This document shows positions 18,999 through 26,279 of a stretch of 64,000 bases of DNA, piece after piece (within the stretch, counting starts at the first letter, position 1; each line of letters opens with the position of its first letter). Origin of the DNA: SCN-69-37 sp044507065 (GTDB taxonomy: Bacteria > Acidobacteriota > Vicinamibacteria > Vicinamibacterales > SCN-69-37); contig JBIQJY010000011.1 of NCBI GenBank assembly GCA_044507065.1, positions 1 to 64,000 on the forward strand, written 5' to 3'. The translations under genes were made by a program, and so were the position numbers. The notes beneath the pieces were generated by a model. The model had not been told where the DNA came from. It did not search any database and saw nothing but the letters and a program-made list of their open reading frames with translations.

Positions 18999-19884
18999 AC
19001 AAATCCCGGCGATTCGCCGCGCGGCGCTCATCGCCCGGCCATCGCTGCCGGCCGCGCTCGAGACGATGCGCGAGGCGGCCGCATGGCTCGCCGCGCACGG
19101 CTGCACACCAGTCATCGAGCGCGACGGCGCCCACGCCGCGCAGATCGACGACCGATGGGAAGTGGTCTCGCGCGATGCCCTCGCGGCCTGCGCCGACGTG
19201 GTGATTGCCTTCGGCGGCGATGGCACCCTGCTCGACGCGGCACGCGCCGTGGCCAACTCCACGAGCGACGTCCCCCTCATTGGCGTGAATCTCGGACGCC
19301 TGGGGTTCCTGACCGACATCGGCCGCGCCGAAATGACCACCGCGCTCGAGGCGCTGCTGGCCGGACGTACGCGCACGGAGACACGGTTGATGCTGTCGAC
19401 CACCGTGCGCAGCGTGCAGAACCGCGGCGTGTCCGCCCAACTGGCCCTGAACGATGTCGTGGTGACGCGCGGCGCACGGTCCCGCATGATCGACGTGGAA
19501 GTCCGCATCGACGGGCAGTTCGTGTGTCACGTCAAGGCCGATGGCCTGATCATCGCGTCGGCGACCGGGTCGACCGCCTACAACCTCTCGGCCGGTGGCC
19601 CCATCGTCCACCCATCGGTCGACGCACTGCTGTTGACGCCCATCGCGCCCCACACGCTCACGAACCGTCCCGTGGTCCTGCCCGCTTCGAGCCGCATCGC
19701 GATGCACACCACCGCCGGACCGCACGCCGACCTGCTCGTGAGCGTCGACGGCCAGACCGGCGTTCCCCTGGCGCACGACGATGTCGTGGAGGTAACGCGG
19801 TCGCCGCGTCTGCTGCGGCTCGTGCACACGTCGACGCGCACGCACTTCGACATGCTGCGCGAGAAGCTGAAGTGGGGCAATTAG
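18991..19884 (+). CDS. nadK: NAD kinase
   Basis: This encodes 297 residues. It phosphorylates NAD to NADP. The diagnostic FGGDGTLLDAAR, GVNLGRLGFLTDI, ALNDVVVTRG, and ADGLIIASATGSTAYNLSAG motifs are all present, followed by the LTNRPVVLPASSRI strand and the late SVDGQTGVPL. Its start overlaps the tlyA stop by 8 bp, and it is the last gene of the xseA-xseB-ispA-tlyA-nadK group. argR and recN, which often follow, are absent; mltG converges from the other side 13 bp away. Confidence 0.97.
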   Translation: MTEQIPAIRRAALIARPSLPAALETMREAAAWLAAHGCTPVIERDGAHAAQIDDRWEVVSRDALAACADVVIAFGGDGTLLDAARAVANSTSDVPLIGVNLGRLGFLTDIGRAEMTTALEALLAGRTRTETRLMLSTTVRSVQNRGVSAQLALNDVVVTRGARSRMIDVEVRIDGQFVCHVKADGLIIASATGSTAYNLSAGGPIVHPSVDALLLTPIAPHTLTNRPVVLPASSRIAMHTTAGPHADLLVSVDGQTGVPLAHDDVVEVTRSPRLLRLVHTSTRTHFDMLREKLKWGN

Positions 19885-19897
19885 CGCCGGTGAGCGT

Positions 19898-20908
19898 CTA
19901 GCGGCCGCGCCGCTGCCACGTGTTGACGTTGCGGTTGTGCTCCGCGAGCGTCGAGGCGAACACGTGCGTCCCGTCGTTCCGACTGACGAAATAGAGATAC
20001 GGCACGTCGGCCGGCCGAAGCACGGCTTCGATCGAGGCACGGCCCGGTGCGGCGATGGGTCCGGGCGGCAACCCGCGCGTCCGATACGTGTTGTACGGAT
20101 GATCCATCTGCAGGTCGTTGCGCGTGATGTTCCCGTTCCAGCGACCCGATCGCATCATCGCGTAGATGACCGTCGGATCGGTCTGGAGCGGCATGCCGAT
20201 ACGCAGCCGGTTGAGGAAGACCGCGGCCACCACGGGACGTTCCTCCGGGACCGCTGTCTCGCGTTCGACGACCGACGCCAGCGTCACGACGTCGCGGGGG
20301 CTCAGGCCTCGTTCGGCCGCCAGGGCGCGCAGTTCAGGGTCGAAGGCCCGCTCGAAGCTCGCGACCATCACCTCGACGAGCCGGTTGGCCGAATCCCGGC
20401 GTGAGAGGGTGTAGGTGCTGGGAAACAGGTAGCCCTCGAGATCGACGGCATCCGGATCGACGTCGCGGACGAGTTCGGTTCGCTGGGCGGCGGCCACGAA
20501 CTCATCAGCGGCCCCGAGGCCGGTCGCTTCGAACACGGCGGCCATCTCGGCGATGGTGAGTCCCTCCCGGAACGTCAGCGGCACCGTGAAGACATCACCC
20601 CGCGCTATTCGATCGACGACCTCGGCCGGCGTGGCCGGTGCGGCAAACCGGTACTCCCCCGCCTGCAGCCGGCGATCGGCGCCCGCGACGCGCGACGCGA
20701 GCCGGAATGTCCAGGGGTCGACCACGACACCCGCATCGGCCAGCCGGTCGGCCATCCCCGAGACGCTGAGCCCCGCGGGCAGATCGACAAAGACCTCGTC
20801 GCCAGTGAAGCCGCGATGCGGCGTGGCGAGCCGGTCGCTGATCCACCAGGCGCCGCCGCCGGCCGCCACCAGCAGCGCGAGCAGCAGAATTCCAATCGCG
20901 CGAATCAT
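19898..20908 (-). CDS. mltG: Endolytic murein transglycosylase MltG
   Basis: This encodes 336 residues. One N-terminal membrane helix (AIGILLLALLVAAGGGAWW) anchors the protein in the inner membrane. A LysM-like segment follows, then the YceG domain with DLEGYLFPSTYTL, the catalytic-Glu block TLASVVERETAVPEERPVVA, and PLQTDPTVIYAM, NTYRTRGLPPGPIAAPG. The enzyme cuts nascent glycan strands and helps set their length. It overlaps ruvX by 4 bp (ATGA), a frequent mltG-ruvX neighbourhood. Confidence 0.96.
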   Translation of the reverse strand: MIRAIGILLLALLVAAGGGAWWISDRLATPHRGFTGDEVFVDLPAGLSVSGMADRLADAGVVVDPWTFRLASRVAGADRRLQAGEYRFAAPATPAEVVDRIARGDVFTVPLTFREGLTIAEMAAVFEATGLGAADEFVAAAQRTELVRDVDPDAVDLEGYLFPSTYTLSRRDSANRLVEVMVASFERAFDPELRALAAERGLSPRDVVTLASVVERETAVPEERPVVAAVFLNRLRIGMPLQTDPTVIYAMMRSGRWNGNITRNDLQMDHPYNTYRTRGLPPGPIAAPGRASIEAVLRPADVPYLYFVSRNDGTHVFASTLAEHNRNVNTWQRRGR

Positions 20909-21366
20909 TCGACGCCTTCCCCGGTTGCAGCGGGCGCCCGGTCGAGATAGTCCTGCAGCACGACAGCCGCCGCGGCCGCATCGATTTGCTTCTTGCGCGC
21001 GCGCCAGTCGGGTACGCGCACCGCAAGCCGGGCCTCAGCTTCGTGGCTGCTGAGCCGTTCATCCTGGAGATGCACGGGGAGTCCCGACCGCGTACCAAGT
21101 GCCGCCGCCAAGGCCCGGGCGCCGGCGGTCCCGTGGGTATCCTCACCGTTGAGCCGGCGGGGCAGCCCCACCACGACGGCGCCGACGGCGAAATCGTCGA
21201 GGCTCTCACGCGCCGCGCGCTCGACGGCCGCCAGGATCCGCCCGGCCGATTCGTCCGGGGTGGCCCCCGCCTCGAGCGTCTGCCACGGTCGCGCGAGCAT
21301 GGCCGAGTCGTCGGAAACAGCCAGCCCGATACGCCGGCGGCCATAGTCCACACCGAGGATTCGCAT
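20905..21366 (-). CDS. ruvX: RuvX/YqgF-family Holliday-junction resolvase-like nuclease
   Basis: This encodes 153 residues. The RNase H-like fold shows the family signature RILGVDYGRRRIGLAVSD, VVVGLPRRLNGEDTHGTAG and LQDERLSSHEAEARL, ending with the Asp in KKQIDAAAAAVVLQDYL. Proposed roles are pre-16S rRNA 5' processing and junction resolution. The start is set at 21366 (MRILGVD); three extra residues upstream are possible. It is co-transcribed with mltG and divergent from the S41-like gene, with 71 bp between starts. Confidence 0.94.
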   Translation of the reverse strand: MRILGVDYGRRRIGLAVSDDSAMLARPWQTLEAGATPDESAGRILAAVERAARESLDDFAVGAVVVGLPRRLNGEDTHGTAGARALAAALGTRSGLPVHLQDERLSSHEAEARLAVRVPDWRARKKQIDAAAAAVVLQDYLDRAPAATGEGVE

Positions 21367-21424
21367 CTCACCCAAGAGTAATCGACGGCCGCTTTTGTTG
21401 TCGCCTTTTGGCCGCTGGCGGTCC

Positions 21425-21430
21425 GATAAT
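21425..21430 (+). promoter_or_regulatory. -10 element GATAAT of the S41-like gene
   Basis: GATAAT ends 7 nt before the ATG at 21438, so transcription would start at or next to the start codon. No -35 with standard spacing is obvious and no Shine-Dalgarno is present. It is one of several such placements in this window. Confidence 0.5.
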
Positions 21431-21437
21431 GGGATCC

Positions 21438-22628
21438 ATGTCCCGTCGCACTCGTCTGCTCGCGGTGTACGCGTCGACGCCGCTCGTCATCCTCGTCCTT
21501 ATCGGTGGCCTGCTGGGCGCGGCACGTCCGGGGGCAGCCGGCCAGCAGGGTGCGGAGCACCTGAAGGTCTTCGTGGACGTCCTCCGCCTGACCGCCGGTG
21601 CCTACGTCGAGCCGCCCGACATGGAAAAGGTCATGGACGGCGCCATGCGCGGCCTGACCGACGGACTCGACGCGCTCAGTTCGTACCTGCCGCCAGCCGA
21701 GGTTCGTGCAATCGACGCCGGCACGCCGCTGCCGGCCGCCGACGTCGGCATCACGCTCTCCAAGCAGTACTACCTGCTCGTGGTCGGCGTACGCGACGGA
21801 TCGCCGGCCGCGCGCGCGGGGATCCGTTCGGGGGACTTCATCCGGGCCATCGACGACATGGCCACGCGGGACATGTCCGTGCACACCGGCACGCGACTGC
21901 TGGCCGGTGAAGCCGGATCGCGCACGATGCTGCTGGTCCTGCGTTCCAACACGCCGGAGCCGCGACCAATCGAACTCGTCCGCGAACTGCCGGCCGCGAC
22001 ACGCGCCACCGCGCGCCGACTGCCGGGCGGCCAGGCCTACGTCCGCGTCTCGAGCTTCGGGCCCGGCGCGGCCGAGGAGATTCGCACCGCCGTGGCGTCG
22101 CTTGGCGCGGCGGCCCGCGGCGGCGTGGTCATCGATCTGCGCGATACGGCCGACGGCACGCCCGACGAAGGCATTGCCGCAGCGAAGCTGTTCGTCAAGT
22201 CCGGGACCGTCGCCACGCTGGCCAGCCGCAAGGCGGCGCCAGTCGTCACGACGGCCGGTGCCAACGACGGCGCATTGACGATGCCGGTCGTCCTCCTGGT
22301 GTCGATCGGCACCGGCAACGCGGCCGAAATCTTCGCGGCCGCACTGGCCGACAACGACCGCGCGAGCCTGGTTGGCACGCCCACCGCGGGACTGGCCGGG
22401 GTACAGACGGTCGTGCGCCTGCCCGACGGTCACGGCCTGCTGCTGACCACGGCGCGTTACGTCCGCGCGGACGGCACGCCCATCCATGGCGAGCGGCTGC
22501 GCCCGGAAGTTCTGGTCGACATGCCTATCGTCGGCTTCGACGACGCACCGGCGGCCGGGGCCACCGACGACGCCCTCGATCGGGCGCTCGAGCAGCTGCG
22601 GACCGCAGCTGTTCCGGCAGTTCAGTAA
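21438..22628 (+). CDS. S41/C-terminal-processing-protease-like protein with lost catalytic dyad
   Basis: This encodes 396 residues. An N-terminal signal or anchor helix (LLAVYASTPLVILVLIGGLL) is followed by the CTP helical segment (GAMRGLTDGLDALSSYLPP), a PDZ domain (about residues 85-165, GSPAARAGIRSGDFIRAIDD) and the S41 core (GGVVIDLRDTADGTPDEGI). Active CTPs have a Ser in the SASASE block and a Lys in GKG about 25 residues later. Here these blocks read GTGNAAEIF and TAGLAGVQ, so Ser is replaced by Asn and Lys by Leu. The fold continues normally afterwards (RLPDGHGLLLTTARYVRADG). It is probably a non-catalytic periplasmic or membrane-attached PDZ protein. Confidence 0.85.
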   Translation: MSRRTRLLAVYASTPLVILVLIGGLLGAARPGAAGQQGAEHLKVFVDVLRLTAGAYVEPPDMEKVMDGAMRGLTDGLDALSSYLPPAEVRAIDAGTPLPAADVGITLSKQYYLLVVGVRDGSPAARAGIRSGDFIRAIDDMATRDMSVHTGTRLLAGEAGSRTMLLVLRSNTPEPRPIELVRELPAATRATARRLPGGQAYVRVSSFGPGAAEEIRTAVASLGAAARGGVVIDLRDTADGTPDEGIAAAKLFVKSGTVATLASRKAAPVVTTAGANDGALTMPVVLLVSIGTGNAAEIFAAALADNDRASLVGTPTAGLAGVQTVVRLPDGHGLLLTTARYVRADGTPIHGERLRPEVLVDMPIVGFDDAPAAGATDDALDRALEQLRTAAVPAVQ

Positions 22629-22644
22629 CTCCAGAATGTTCTGC

Positions 22645-22680
22645 TATACTTGACCGTTCTTCGGGCGCCCCATGGCGCCC
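22645..22680 (+). promoter_or_regulatory. Probable -10 (TATACT) and 5' hairpin of the tRNA-Val transcript
   Basis: TATACT at 22645-22650 lies 53 nt before the tRNA; no good -35 is seen at standard spacing. A perfect 7-bp hairpin (22663-22669 with 22674-22680, loop CCAT) follows right after the expected transcription start. It may protect or help process the precursor. Confidence 0.4.
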
Positions 22681-22702
22681 GTCGGGGAACACAACGGTTT
22701 CT

Positions 22703-22779
22703 AGGCGCGTAGCTCAGCTGGTTAGAGCGCCTGCTTGACATGCAGGAGGTCGGCGGTTCGAGTCCGCCCGTGCCTACCA
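22703..22779 (+). tRNA. tRNA-Val (anticodon GAC)
   Basis: It is 77 nt including an encoded CCA end. The acceptor stem AGGCGCG (22703-22709) pairs with CGTGCCT. The D arm is GCTC-AGCTGGTTA-GAGC. The anticodon stem CCTGC/GCAGG closes the loop TTGACAT, which reads anticodon GAC. The T arm GGCGG-TTCGAGT-CCGCC carries the invariant TTCGA. It reads GUU and GUC valine codons. It lies upstream of thrS in the same orientation, possibly on one transcript. Confidence 0.97.
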
Positions 22780-22836
22780 TTCGACTCGGCCGTTTCACGG
22801 CCTGCCCCGGTCGGGCCACGCAGCGGCCGAGTCGAA
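22780..22836 (+). repeat. 13-bp perfect inverted repeat between tRNA-Val and thrS
   Basis: TTCGACTCGGCCG (22780-22792) is exactly complementary to 22824-22836, with 31 nt between. It starts on the base after the tRNA CCA. There is no following T-run, so it is not a classic terminator; it could stop RNases at the tRNA 3' end or act as a leader structure for thrS. The remaining 82 nt before thrS hold another short GCCCC/GGGGC pairing. Confidence 0.6.
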
Positions 22837-22918
22837 CGATGCCCCGAGCCGGCGCCGAGGGGCGCAGAGAGAACGTACGCAGCGAAACGAGCGAGTCACA
22901 ACCCGTCCTGTCCCCGCC

Positions 22919-24844
22919 GTGATCACCATTTCACTTCCAGACGGATCGACGCGAGAGGTACCTCCGGGCACCTCGGTGCAGGAGTTTGCCCGGACGACCC
23001 TGCCCCAGGGTGTCGTCCGGAAGGCAATTGCCGCGACGATTGACGGGCGCCTGGTGGATCTGTCGGCGCCACTCGAGAACGATGCCGCGGTTCGACTCGT
23101 GACGCCCGACGGGGCCGAGGCGCTGCAGCTCTACCGCCACTCGACGGCCCACCTGCTCGCGGCCGCGGTGACCAACCTCTATCCCGGGGTGCAGTGCGGC
23201 ATCGGGCCAGCCACCGACGAGGGCTTTTTCTACGACTTCGTCGTGCCCCGGCCATTCGTCCCGGAGGATCTGGAACGCATCGAAGCCAAGATGCGTGAAC
23301 TGGCTGCCGCCGATCTGCCCTTCGAACGACAGATGTGGCCGCGCGACGAGGCCCTGGCGTTCTTCGAGCAGCGGGGCGAGCCGCTCAAGGTGCAGCTGAT
23401 TCGGGAAAAGACCGAGGGTCAGTCGGAAGTCTCCTGCTACACGATCAAGGATCGCGAGACCTTCGTGGACTTCTGTGTCGGGCCGCACGTGCCGTCGACC
23501 GGCCGCCTGAAGGCGTTCAAGCTGACCTCGACGTCGAACGCCTACTGGAAGGGCGACGCCAACAACCAGCCGATGCAGCGCGTCTACGGCACGGCGTTTT
23601 TCAAGGCCGAACAGCTCGACCAGCATCTGCACCGGATCGAAGAGGCGAAGAAACGCGACCATCGGCGTCTCGGCCGGGACCTCGGCCTGTTCATGTTCCA
23701 CCCGTGGGCGCCTGGTGCGCCGTTCTGGCTGGGCAAGGGCACGGTACTCTGGAACCTGCTGGCCGACTACATGCGGTCCGTGCTCTTTCCGGAGGGCTAC
23801 CAGGAGGTGCGCCTCCCCCTGATGTTCAACAAGAACCTCTGGGAGACGTCCGGCCACTGGCAGCACTATCGCGAGAACATGTTTCTCGTCGAAACGAGCG
23901 ACGGCGAGCAGATGGCCCTCAAGGCCATGAACTGCCCTGGCCACATGCTCGTGTTTGGCAGCGCCACGCGCAGCTACCGCGACCTGCCGATCCGCCTGCA
24001 CGAGCAGAGCGTGCTGCATCGCAACGAGGCTTCCGGGGTCCTGTCGGGCCTCACCCGGGTGCGCCAGTTCTGCCAGGACGATGCCCACTGCTTCGTGGCC
24101 GAGGAGCAGATTGGCGAGGAAGTCGAGCGACTGCTGAAGCTCGTGCATCGGGTCTACGGCGATCTGGGGCTGGACTACTCGCTGACGCTGGCCACGCGCC
24201 CCCCGGACTTCCTCGGCGAGGCTGCCACGTGGGACCACGCCGAGAACAGCCTGAAGGCGGCCCTCGAGGCCGCCGGGCAGCCCTATGCAATCAATGAGGG
24301 CGACGGCGCGTTCTACGGCCCGAAGATCGACCTCGAGGTCACCGACGCCATCGGACGGAAGTGGCAGTGCGCGACCATCCAGCTCGACTATCAGATGCCG
24401 CAGCGCTTCGGGCTGAAGTATGTGGGGTCGGACAACGCCGAACATACGCCGGTCGTCATCCACCGAGCGATCTTCGGCAGCTTCGAGCGCTTCATCGCGA
24501 TCCTGATCGAGCACTTCGCCGGCGCCTTCCCGCTCTGGCTGGCCCCCATCCAGGCCGTCGTGCTGCCCATTGCCGACCGGCACCTGGATTACTGCCGGGG
24601 AGTGGTCGAAACACTGACGGCCGCCGGGCTCCGCGTCGAGTTGGACGAGCGGCTGGAAAAGATTGGTTATAAGATTCGTGAGGCCCAGCTTCAGAAGGTC
24701 CCCTATATGCTGGTCGTCGGGGACCGGGAAGCCGCCGAAGGCACCATTGCGGTGCGCAGTCGCGCGGGGGGCGATCTCGGAGCTCGACCCGTCGCGGATT
24801 TCGTTCGGGCGGCCGGCGATGAGATTGCGAACCGTGGTCGCTGA
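22919..24844 (+). CDS. thrS: Threonyl-tRNA synthetase
   Basis: This encodes 641 residues from a GTG. It contains an N-terminal TGS domain (ISLPDGSTREVPPGTSVQEF), the editing domain with HSTAHLLAAAV and CYTIKDRETFVDFCVGPHVP, and the class II catalytic core with the zinc Cys in MNCPGHMLVF, HRNEASGVLSGLTRVRQF (motif 2 region) and VVIHRAIFGSFERF (motif 3), then the anticodon-binding domain. All expected parts are present and the length is normal. It heads the thrS-infC-rpmI-rplT-pheS-pheT cluster, an order known from Proteobacteria. Confidence 0.97.
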   Translation: MITISLPDGSTREVPPGTSVQEFARTTLPQGVVRKAIAATIDGRLVDLSAPLENDAAVRLVTPDGAEALQLYRHSTAHLLAAAVTNLYPGVQCGIGPATDEGFFYDFVVPRPFVPEDLERIEAKMRELAAADLPFERQMWPRDEALAFFEQRGEPLKVQLIREKTEGQSEVSCYTIKDRETFVDFCVGPHVPSTGRLKAFKLTSTSNAYWKGDANNQPMQRVYGTAFFKAEQLDQHLHRIEEAKKRDHRRLGRDLGLFMFHPWAPGAPFWLGKGTVLWNLLADYMRSVLFPEGYQEVRLPLMFNKNLWETSGHWQHYRENMFLVETSDGEQMALKAMNCPGHMLVFGSATRSYRDLPIRLHEQSVLHRNEASGVLSGLTRVRQFCQDDAHCFVAEEQIGEEVERLLKLVHRVYGDLGLDYSLTLATRPPDFLGEAATWDHAENSLKAALEAAGQPYAINEGDGAFYGPKIDLEVTDAIGRKWQCATIQLDYQMPQRFGLKYVGSDNAEHTPVVIHRAIFGSFERFIAILIEHFAGAFPLWLAPIQAVVLPIADRHLDYCRGVVETLTAAGLRVELDERLEKIGYKIREAQLQKVPYMLVVGDREAAEGTIAVRSRAGGDLGARPVADFVRAAGDEIANRGR

Positions 24845-24910
24845 AGGCCGTCGTCATGCCAGGCCCGACGTGGGCGGGCAGGCGCGTGCTGGTCTGCTGA
24901 GGAGGTAGTT

Positions 24911-25504
24911 ATCGCTTACGATCGCGGTCCACGACGGGATGATCGCGTCCGGATCAATGAACGGATCCGGGTTCGTGAAATTCGCGTGATTGACGAAACC
25001 GGCACGCAGCTCGGCATCATGCCGCCGCCGCAGGCCCTGCAACTGGCGCGCAGCAAGGGCCTGGACCTCGTGGAAATCTCCCCCACGGCCGTCCCGCCTG
25101 TGTGCCGGATCATGGACTTCGGCAAGTATCAGTACGAGCAGCAGAAGCGCGCGCGGTCGGCAAAGAAGCACCAGAAAGTGATTCTGGTGAAGGAGATCAA
25201 GTTCCGGCCAAAGGTCGACGAACACGACTATCAGTTCAAGAAGAAGCACATCGAGCGCTTCCTGGCTGATGGGGACAAGGTGAAGGCGACCATCTTCTTC
25301 CGGGGTCGCGAGAACGCGCACCCGGAGATCGGCCATCGGATCCTGGAACGGCTTGTCGGCGAACTGAGCGACATTGCTGTCTCGGAGACGAATCCGCAGA
25401 AGGAAGGCAACCAGTTGCACACGATTCTTGCGCCGAAGCCCGGCGCCAAGCCGCGTGCGACGCCTGCAGCCGCGCTCGCGCCGCTGCCGCAGGAAGAATC
25501 GTAA
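24911..25504 (+). CDS. infC: Translation initiation factor IF-3, non-canonical AUC start
   Basis: This encodes 197 residues. IF-3 prevents 50S joining and proofreads the start codon. The conserved N-terminal RINERIRVREIRVIDETG, then PPVCRIMDFGKYQYEQQKR, and the C-terminal domain with RPKVDEHDYQFKKKHIERFL are clear. There is no ATG, GTG or TTG upstream of the conserved N-domain back to the in-frame stop at 24842; the first GTG (24986) would delete it. A perfect GGAGG (24901-24905) sits 5 nt before ATC at 24911, so AUC is the likely start. A rare start lets IF-3 repress its own translation, as shown for AUU in E. coli. The C-terminal tail is extended and Pro/Ala-rich. Confidence 0.95.
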   Translation: MAYDRGPRRDDRVRINERIRVREIRVIDETGTQLGIMPPPQALQLARSKGLDLVEISPTAVPPVCRIMDFGKYQYEQQKRARSAKKHQKVILVKEIKFRPKVDEHDYQFKKKHIERFLADGDKVKATIFFRGRENAHPEIGHRILERLVGELSDIAVSETNPQKEGNQLHTILAPKPGAKPRATPAAALAPLPQEES

Positions 25505-25530
25505 GCGTTCGGAATCGTTTCGAGGACAAC

Positions 25531-25728
25531 ATGCCCAAGCTCAAGAGCCACCGGGGCGCCGCCAAGCGCTTCAAGAAGACAGGAACCGGCAAGTTCGTGC
25601 GGTCGAAGGCGTTCAAGCGCCACATCCTCACGAGCAAGCCCACGCGCCGCAAGCGGCAGATGCGCGGCACCGAGCTCGTCTCGGCGTCCGACACCGCCAA
25701 GCTGAAGCGGATGCTGCCGTACGCCTAG
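25531..25728 (+). CDS. rpmI: 50S ribosomal protein L35
   Basis: This encodes 65 residues, the normal length. The family pattern is clear: PKLKSHRGAAKRFKKTGTGK near the N-terminus, followed by FKRHILTSKPTRRKRQMRG and a C-terminal LKRMLPYA. The 26 bp after infC include GAGGAC before the ATG. It is co-transcribed with infC and rplT. The 106-nt spacer to rplT is unusually structured and is listed separately. Confidence 0.96.
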   Translation: MPKLKSHRGAAKRFKKTGTGKFVRSKAFKRHILTSKPTRRKRQMRGTELVSASDTAKLKRMLPYA

Positions 25729-25763
25729 CGGCGGCTGACAACGGACACACAGAAACGATGTCT

Positions 25764-25813
25764 GGGCGGACCGTGTGTCCGCCCTGGCGTGCGGGCCGGG
25801 TCGAGGCCGGCCC
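25764..25813 (+). promoter_or_regulatory. Two tandem hairpins in the rpmI-rplT spacer
   Basis: Hairpin 1 pairs GGGCGGA (25764-25770) with 25778-25784 around a 7-nt loop. Hairpin 2 pairs GGGCCGG (25793-25799) with 25807-25813, also with a 7-nt loop, and ends shortly before the rplT ribosome site GAGAGGA. L20 is known to repress its operon by binding mRNA structures, so this is a candidate L20 leader. It has no T-run and so is not a terminator. Confidence 0.4.
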
Positions 25814-25834
25814 CCGCATCTCCGAGAGGATCCC

Positions 25835-26209
25835 ATGCCCCGCGTCAAGAGAGGAACCGTTCGCCGCGCCAAGCGCCACAAGCTGCTGAAGCGCGCCAAG
25901 GGGTTCTACGCCACCAAGAGCAAGCTGTATCAGGCCGCGCAGGAAGCGGTCGACAAGGCCCTGAACTACGCCTACGTCGGTCGTCGCCGCAAGAAGCGCG
26001 ACTTCCGACGGCTGTGGATCGTGCGCATCAACGCCGCCGCGCGCGCCAACGGCCTCACCTACGGGCAGATGATGAACGGGCTCCGGACCGCCGGGATCGA
26101 CGTCGACCGTCGCAACCTGGCCGACCTGGCCGTCAACCATCCCGCCGCGTTTGCTGCCATCGCGCAACGCGCCCAGAGCGCGCGCGACACGGCGACAACG
26201 GCGTCCTAG
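25835..26209 (+). CDS. rplT: 50S ribosomal protein L20
   Basis: This encodes 124 residues. The family sequence is unmistakable: PRVKRGTVRRAKRHKLLKRA at the N-terminus, then YVGRRRKKRDFRRLWIVRIN and ARANGLTYGQMMNGL. The C-terminal tail (SARDTATTAS) is a little longer than usual. The start is the ATG at 25835, with GAGAGGA ahead of it. L20 binds 23S rRNA early in 50S assembly and is a known autoregulator of infC-rpmI-rplT operons. Confidence 0.97.
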   Translation: MPRVKRGTVRRAKRHKLLKRAKGFYATKSKLYQAAQEAVDKALNYAYVGRRRKKRDFRRLWIVRINAAARANGLTYGQMMNGLRTAGIDVDRRNLADLAVNHPAAFAAIAQRAQSARDTATTAS

Positions 26210-26279
26210 CCGCGGCGCGTCCGCACCTCATCGGGACGGTCGGCCCGCGGCCGCCGTCCCTGTTTCGTTTCCGGTTCCC

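Noticed and set aside
22780..22918. T-box or E. coli-like thrS operator
   Set aside because: No T-box sequence (TGGNACC) or tRNA-Thr anticodon mimic was seen; only generic stems.
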